Below are positions 60,837-64,000 of a stretch of DNA of 64,000 bases, in pieces. This DNA is from JAIOSF01 sp047159865 (GTDB lineage Bacteria; Campylobacterota; Campylobacteria; Campylobacterales; Arcobacteraceae). A model generated the notes under the pieces. That model ran no database searches. It was not told the DNA's origin and worked only from the letters and a program-made list of their open reading frames with translations. The stretch lies in assembly GCF_047159865.1 (NCBI RefSeq), contig NZ_AP038804.1, positions 1,860,001-1,924,000 on the forward strand. The letters are read 5' to 3'. A program made the translations under genes and the position numbers. Numbering within the stretch: the first letter of the stretch is position 1; every line of letters begins with the position of its first letter.

Positions 60837-62719
60837 ACACAGATTTATTAATATGGATAATTTTATCCCCTTTATTAGGTGCAGTTTTAACTGGTGGTTT
60901 ATATTTTTATAGTATAAAAAAAGAAAAAATATCAGATGCTACTTTTGCATGGATAGGGACAATAACACCTTTTATCTCTTTTTTGATAACTCTAAGTTTA
61001 TTTTTGAGAATGAATGAAGAAAATATCACTTTTAAACAAGAGTTATTTACTTGGTTAAGTATCGATAAACTTACTATTGAGATGGGATTTTTGGGTGATA
61101 ACTTATCAATCTTTATGGCGATGTTTGTTACTTTTGTTGGATGGTTGATTCATATTTATGCGGTTGGGTATATGAAAGGTGATAAAGGGTTTGGTAAATT
61201 TTTTGCATATTTTAATCTTTTCTTAGCATCTATGTTGATACTTGTGCTAGCTGATAATCCTATTATTTTATTTATTGGTTGGGAAGGTGTTGGAGTTTGT
61301 TCATACCTTTTGATTAAATTTTACTACGGTAAAAAAGAAAATATTCTTGCAGCTAACAAAGCATTTATTGTAAACAGAGTAGGGGATTTTGGTTTCTTAC
61401 TTGGTGTTGTAACATTGTTTTTTGCAATGGGAGAGGTTGATTTATCATTTACTTCAATTGAAGCAAACTTAACAAATGCATCGCCTGAGTTATTAGGTTT
61501 AGCAGGATTTTTATTATTTGTTGGTGCTATGGGTAAATCTGCTCAGATTCCATTGTATGTTTGGCTTCCTGATGCGATGGCTGGTCCTACACCAATTTCT
61601 GCACTGATTCACGCTGCTACTATGGTAACAGCTGGTGTTTATATGGTTGCTAGATTTCATTTTCTTTATATTGATTTAGCTGACATTGGATTATTTATTG
61701 CGTATATTGGAGCATTTTCAGCACTATTGGCTGCGTTTATTGCAACAAGACAAAATGATATTAAAAAGATTCTTGCTTATTCTACTATGAGTCAATTAGG
61801 GTATATGTTTATTGCTGTTGGTCTTGGTTTTTATTCTACAGGATTATTTCATGTATTTACACATGCTTTCTTTAAAGCTATGTTGTTCATGGGAGCTGGT
61901 GGGGTTATTATGGCTTTACATCACCAACAAGATATTTTTAAAATAGCACAACATAGAGCATCATTACCAATTATTGGTTTTACATTTCTAGTTGGTGTAA
62001 TAGCGATTTCAGGTATCCCTCCATTTTCTGGATTTTTCTCAAAAGATGCTATTTTAGCAGCAGCTTTTCAAGAGGAACAATACCTTATTTGGGGAATAGG
62101 GATGTTTACAGCATTTTTAACAGCATTTTATATGTTTAGATTATATTTTGTAGTTTTTGTTGCGCCAACAAAATCTAAAAAAGAGTATGTTTATACTTCA
62201 AAAACAATTACATTGCCGTTGTTAGTTTTAGCAGTAGGTGCATTTGGAGCTGGATTTTTAAACTTTCCTGCAGTTTTTGGAGGAAATCATTTTGTAGACA
62301 CTTGGTTGGGACAACTAAATTCTAAAACAATACACTTAAGTCATGCAACAGAATATATTTTGATGATAGTATCAGTTGCGGTTGCTGCTGCAGGTATTTT
62401 TGTAGCGTATAAAAAATATGCTAATTTTGATGTAAGTAAACCAGAAGAGGAGATAGGAATCATAGGAAATAAATTTTATATTGATGAGATTTATGACCTT
62501 GTATTTGTAAAAACTCTTAAAAAACTATCTACATTTATTGATAAAGTTGTAGATAGTAAAATTATTGATGGATTTATTATGAATTCATCAGAAGGTTTTG
62601 TGGAGATTGGTAAAAAAGTAGCGATGTTACAAAATGCCAATGTTCGATTTTATGCAGCGTTCATGCTTGTTGGTATGAGTTGTATATTTATTTATTTATA
62701 TATTACATTAGGATTATAG
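60833..62719 (+). CDS. nuoL: NADH-quinone oxidoreductase subunit L
   Basis: NuoL (628 residues) is the distal proton-pumping antiporter-like subunit. The core shows GWEGVGVCSYLLIKFYYG with the key glutamate, VGAMGKSAQIPLYVWLPDAMAGPTPISALIHAATMV, and KKILAYSTMSQLGYMF. The C-terminal part includes the long lateral helix region (~540-628) before a last membrane segment. One base separates it from nuoM. Confidence 0.96.
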   Translation: MNTDLLIWIILSPLLGAVLTGGLYFYSIKKEKISDATFAWIGTITPFISFLITLSLFLRMNEENITFKQELFTWLSIDKLTIEMGFLGDNLSIFMAMFVTFVGWLIHIYAVGYMKGDKGFGKFFAYFNLFLASMLILVLADNPIILFIGWEGVGVCSYLLIKFYYGKKENILAANKAFIVNRVGDFGFLLGVVTLFFAMGEVDLSFTSIEANLTNASPELLGLAGFLLFVGAMGKSAQIPLYVWLPDAMAGPTPISALIHAATMVTAGVYMVARFHFLYIDLADIGLFIAYIGAFSALLAAFIATRQNDIKKILAYSTMSQLGYMFIAVGLGFYSTGLFHVFTHAFFKAMLFMGAGGVIMALHHQQDIFKIAQHRASLPIIGFTFLVGVIAISGIPPFSGFFSKDAILAAAFQEEQYLIWGIGMFTAFLTAFYMFRLYFVVFVAPTKSKKEYVYTSKTITLPLLVLAVGAFGAGFLNFPAVFGGNHFVDTWLGQLNSKTIHLSHATEYILMIVSVAVAAAGIFVAYKKYANFDVSKPEEEIGIIGNKFYIDEIYDLVFVKTLKKLSTFIDKVVDSKIIDGFIMNSSEGFVEIGKKVAMLQNANVRFYAAFMLVGMSCIFIYLYITLGL

Positions 62720-62720
62720 T

Positions 62721-64000
62721 ATGAGTTCAGATATACTTTCGTTTATTATATTTTTACCAGCGATTGTAGCATTTGGTTTAATGCTAACAACACGAGATGT
62801 AAATACAATTAGAAATATAGCATTTTTAACAACTACTGTAATCTTAGCACTAGTTCTTAAAATCTATATTGAGTTTGAACCAAGTGCAGGGATGCAGTTT
62901 GTGACAAATGTTCCTTGGATTGAGTCTTATGGTATACATTATTATGTAGGTTTAGATGGTTTTTCATTAACTATTTTGATGATGATTGCTGTTTTGATTC
63001 CTACAGCTTATTTACTTCTTTGGGAAGGGAAAACTAAAGGATATTGGATCAATATGCTTTTAGTGCAAGCAGGTGTAACAGGTACACTTCTTTCTCTTGA
63101 TGTTATTTTATTTTACTTCTTTTGGGAAGTTATGCTTTTACCAGTATTTTTAATGATTGGTGCGTATGGTTTTGGAGATAAGGTAGCTACAACTATTAAA
63201 GTAACTGTATATACAATGGCAGGATCACTTCTTATGTTTGTTGCTATTGCTTATTTGGGTGTTGCTTATCATACTGAATTTGGTGAGTGGTCATTTGCTT
63301 ATAATGAGTTAGTAAAAATTACTACTCTTGATTATACTACACAAGTATGGCTATTTTTGGCATTTTTAGCAGCTTTTGCTATTAAAATTCCATTGTTTCC
63401 TTTACACACTTGGATTATGGAAACATACAAAAATGCACCTACAGGAGCTGTTTTTTTACTTTCATCTATCATGGCTAAACTTGGTGTTTATGCTATTGTA
63501 AGATTTATGATTCCAATATTCCCTGAAATTTATGTTGAGTTTTCAATCTATTTTGTAGCAATTGGTATTTTTGGTTTAGTATATTTTGGTATCGCTGCAT
63601 TTATGCAAGATGATATCAAACGGATGTTTGCGTATGCTTCTGCTTCACACCTTAGTTTAATTGCAGCAGGTATTTTCTCTCTCAATGAATATGGTATCAA
63701 TGGTGCATTATATTTAATCATTGCTCATGCTATTTCTACTGGTGCATTATTTTTACTTGTAGGGTTGATTCATGAACAAACTGGTTTTAAAACTATGAAA
63801 GATTTAGGTGGTATTGCTTCGCAAGCTCCTGTATTTACTTTTATTTTTGCAATTATGTTATTTGCAAATGTAGGATTGCCAGGTACAAATGGTTTCGTTT
63901 CTGAGCTTTTGATTATTTTTGGTATTTATGAATTTAACCATATTTTAGGTTATGTTGCCGCTACAACTGTTATTATTGGGGCTTCATATATGTTATGGAT
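62721..64000 (+). CDS. nuoM: NADH-quinone oxidoreductase subunit M, 3' end outside window
   Basis: NuoM is the middle antiporter-like pump. From the ATG one base after nuoL the frame stays open to the last base, giving about 426 residues of the usual ~500. Recognisable blocks are YYVGLDGFSLTILMM, LFYFFWEVMLLPVFLMIGAYG with the key glutamate, IKIPLFPLHTWIMETYKNAPTGAVFLLSSIMAKLGVY, and KRMFAYASASHL. nuoN is expected just beyond the edge. Confidence 0.95.
   Translation, partial: MSSDILSFIIFLPAIVAFGLMLTTRDVNTIRNIAFLTTTVILALVLKIYIEFEPSAGMQFVTNVPWIESYGIHYYVGLDGFSLTILMMIAVLIPTAYLLLWEGKTKGYWINMLLVQAGVTGTLLSLDVILFYFFWEVMLLPVFLMIGAYGFGDKVATTIKVTVYTMAGSLLMFVAIAYLGVAYHTEFGEWSFAYNELVKITTLDYTTQVWLFLAFLAAFAIKIPLFPLHTWIMETYKNAPTGAVFLLSSIMAKLGVYAIVRFMIPIFPEIYVEFSIYFVAIGIFGLVYFGIAAFMQDDIKRMFAYASASHLSLIAAGIFSLNEYGINGALYLIIAHAISTGALFLLVGLIHEQTGFKTMKDLGGIASQAPVFTFIFAIMLFANVGLPGTNGFVSELLIIFGIYEFNHILGYVAATTVIIGASYMLW

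Noticed and set aside
1..64000. tRNA, rRNA, CRISPR or insertion-sequence elements
   Set aside because: The few GTTCGA-like strings lie in coding regions without cloverleaf context, no regular direct repeats with spacers were seen, and no transposase or integrase frame is present.

Overview
The window is AT-rich, densely packed bacterial chromosome and looks like an Arcobacter-type member of the Campylobacterota (Epsilonproteobacteria). This is an inference from family content: HQWRQP-type histidine kinases, a Cj0069-type ATP-grasp protein, carboxynorspermidine dehydrogenase, a DUF4492-cydAB operon, a glutamate 5-kinase lacking a PUA domain, many PAS/GGDEF/EAL proteins and frequent TTG starts. 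I saw no rRNA, tRNA, CRISPR array, insertion sequence or prophage. Both window edges cut genes: a PAS-GGDEF protein at the left and nuoM at the right.

Layout. 1-3083: c-di-GMP cyclase end, SRPBCC protein, phasin-like protein and a UbiB-type kinase that has no normal start codon. 3086-8258 (minus): MerR regulator and BCCT osmolyte transporter, then a proline operon proB-ppnP-proA-TPR protein. 8393-12196: AraC/GyrI regulator, a 50-residue ORF, and a chemoreceptor with a zinc-binding CZB domain. 12349-16375: ferrochelatase, DUF523-YbgA protein, photolyase, CorA-type transporter. 16402-25514: a signalling island with a histidine kinase/response regulator pair, then two homologous proteins of unknown function flanking a CheA-like kinase (PAS-Hpt-HATPase with a CheX-like C-terminus) and a CheY-like receiver, then another unknown protein and an EAL-CBS-GGDEF protein. 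25541-29821: ATP-grasp protein, GNAT, orphan pseudopilin, dnaB, DnaQ-type exonuclease.

30309-31712: a CsoR/FrmR-type repressor and an SO_0444-type metal permease, convergent, each with a C-tract operator at its promoter. 31908-35968: cytochrome bd operon (DUF4492, cydA, cydB, a 44-residue CydX-like ORF, a His-rich NifX-like protein) followed by mntP with a small leader ORF. 36007-41586: a siderophore-type uptake locus (AraC regulator, Fur-box-like palindrome, TonB receptor, methyltransferase, MFS transporter). 41613-44711: carboxynorspermidine dehydrogenase, phosphoglycolate phosphatase, and a LOV-like histidine kinase whose photoactive cysteine is replaced by alanine. 44740-49454: a 1403-residue surface protein with an elaborate leader, plus a small lipoprotein. 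49520-52391: a DUF4116-like repeat protein and a REC-PAS-GGDEF-EAL protein. 52465-64000: the complex I operon nuoA to nuoM with a 20-bp palindrome at its promoter, a fused nuoCD, genuine nuoE and nuoF, and a short nuoG.

Together this is respiratory and stress housekeeping (complex I, bd oxidase, haem, metals, osmolytes, proline) interleaved with sensory signalling. The best candidate for an undescribed system is the 18395-23690 cluster: a kinase that seems to carry its own CheX-type phosphatase domain, a receiver, and a divergent pair of unknown helical proteins.
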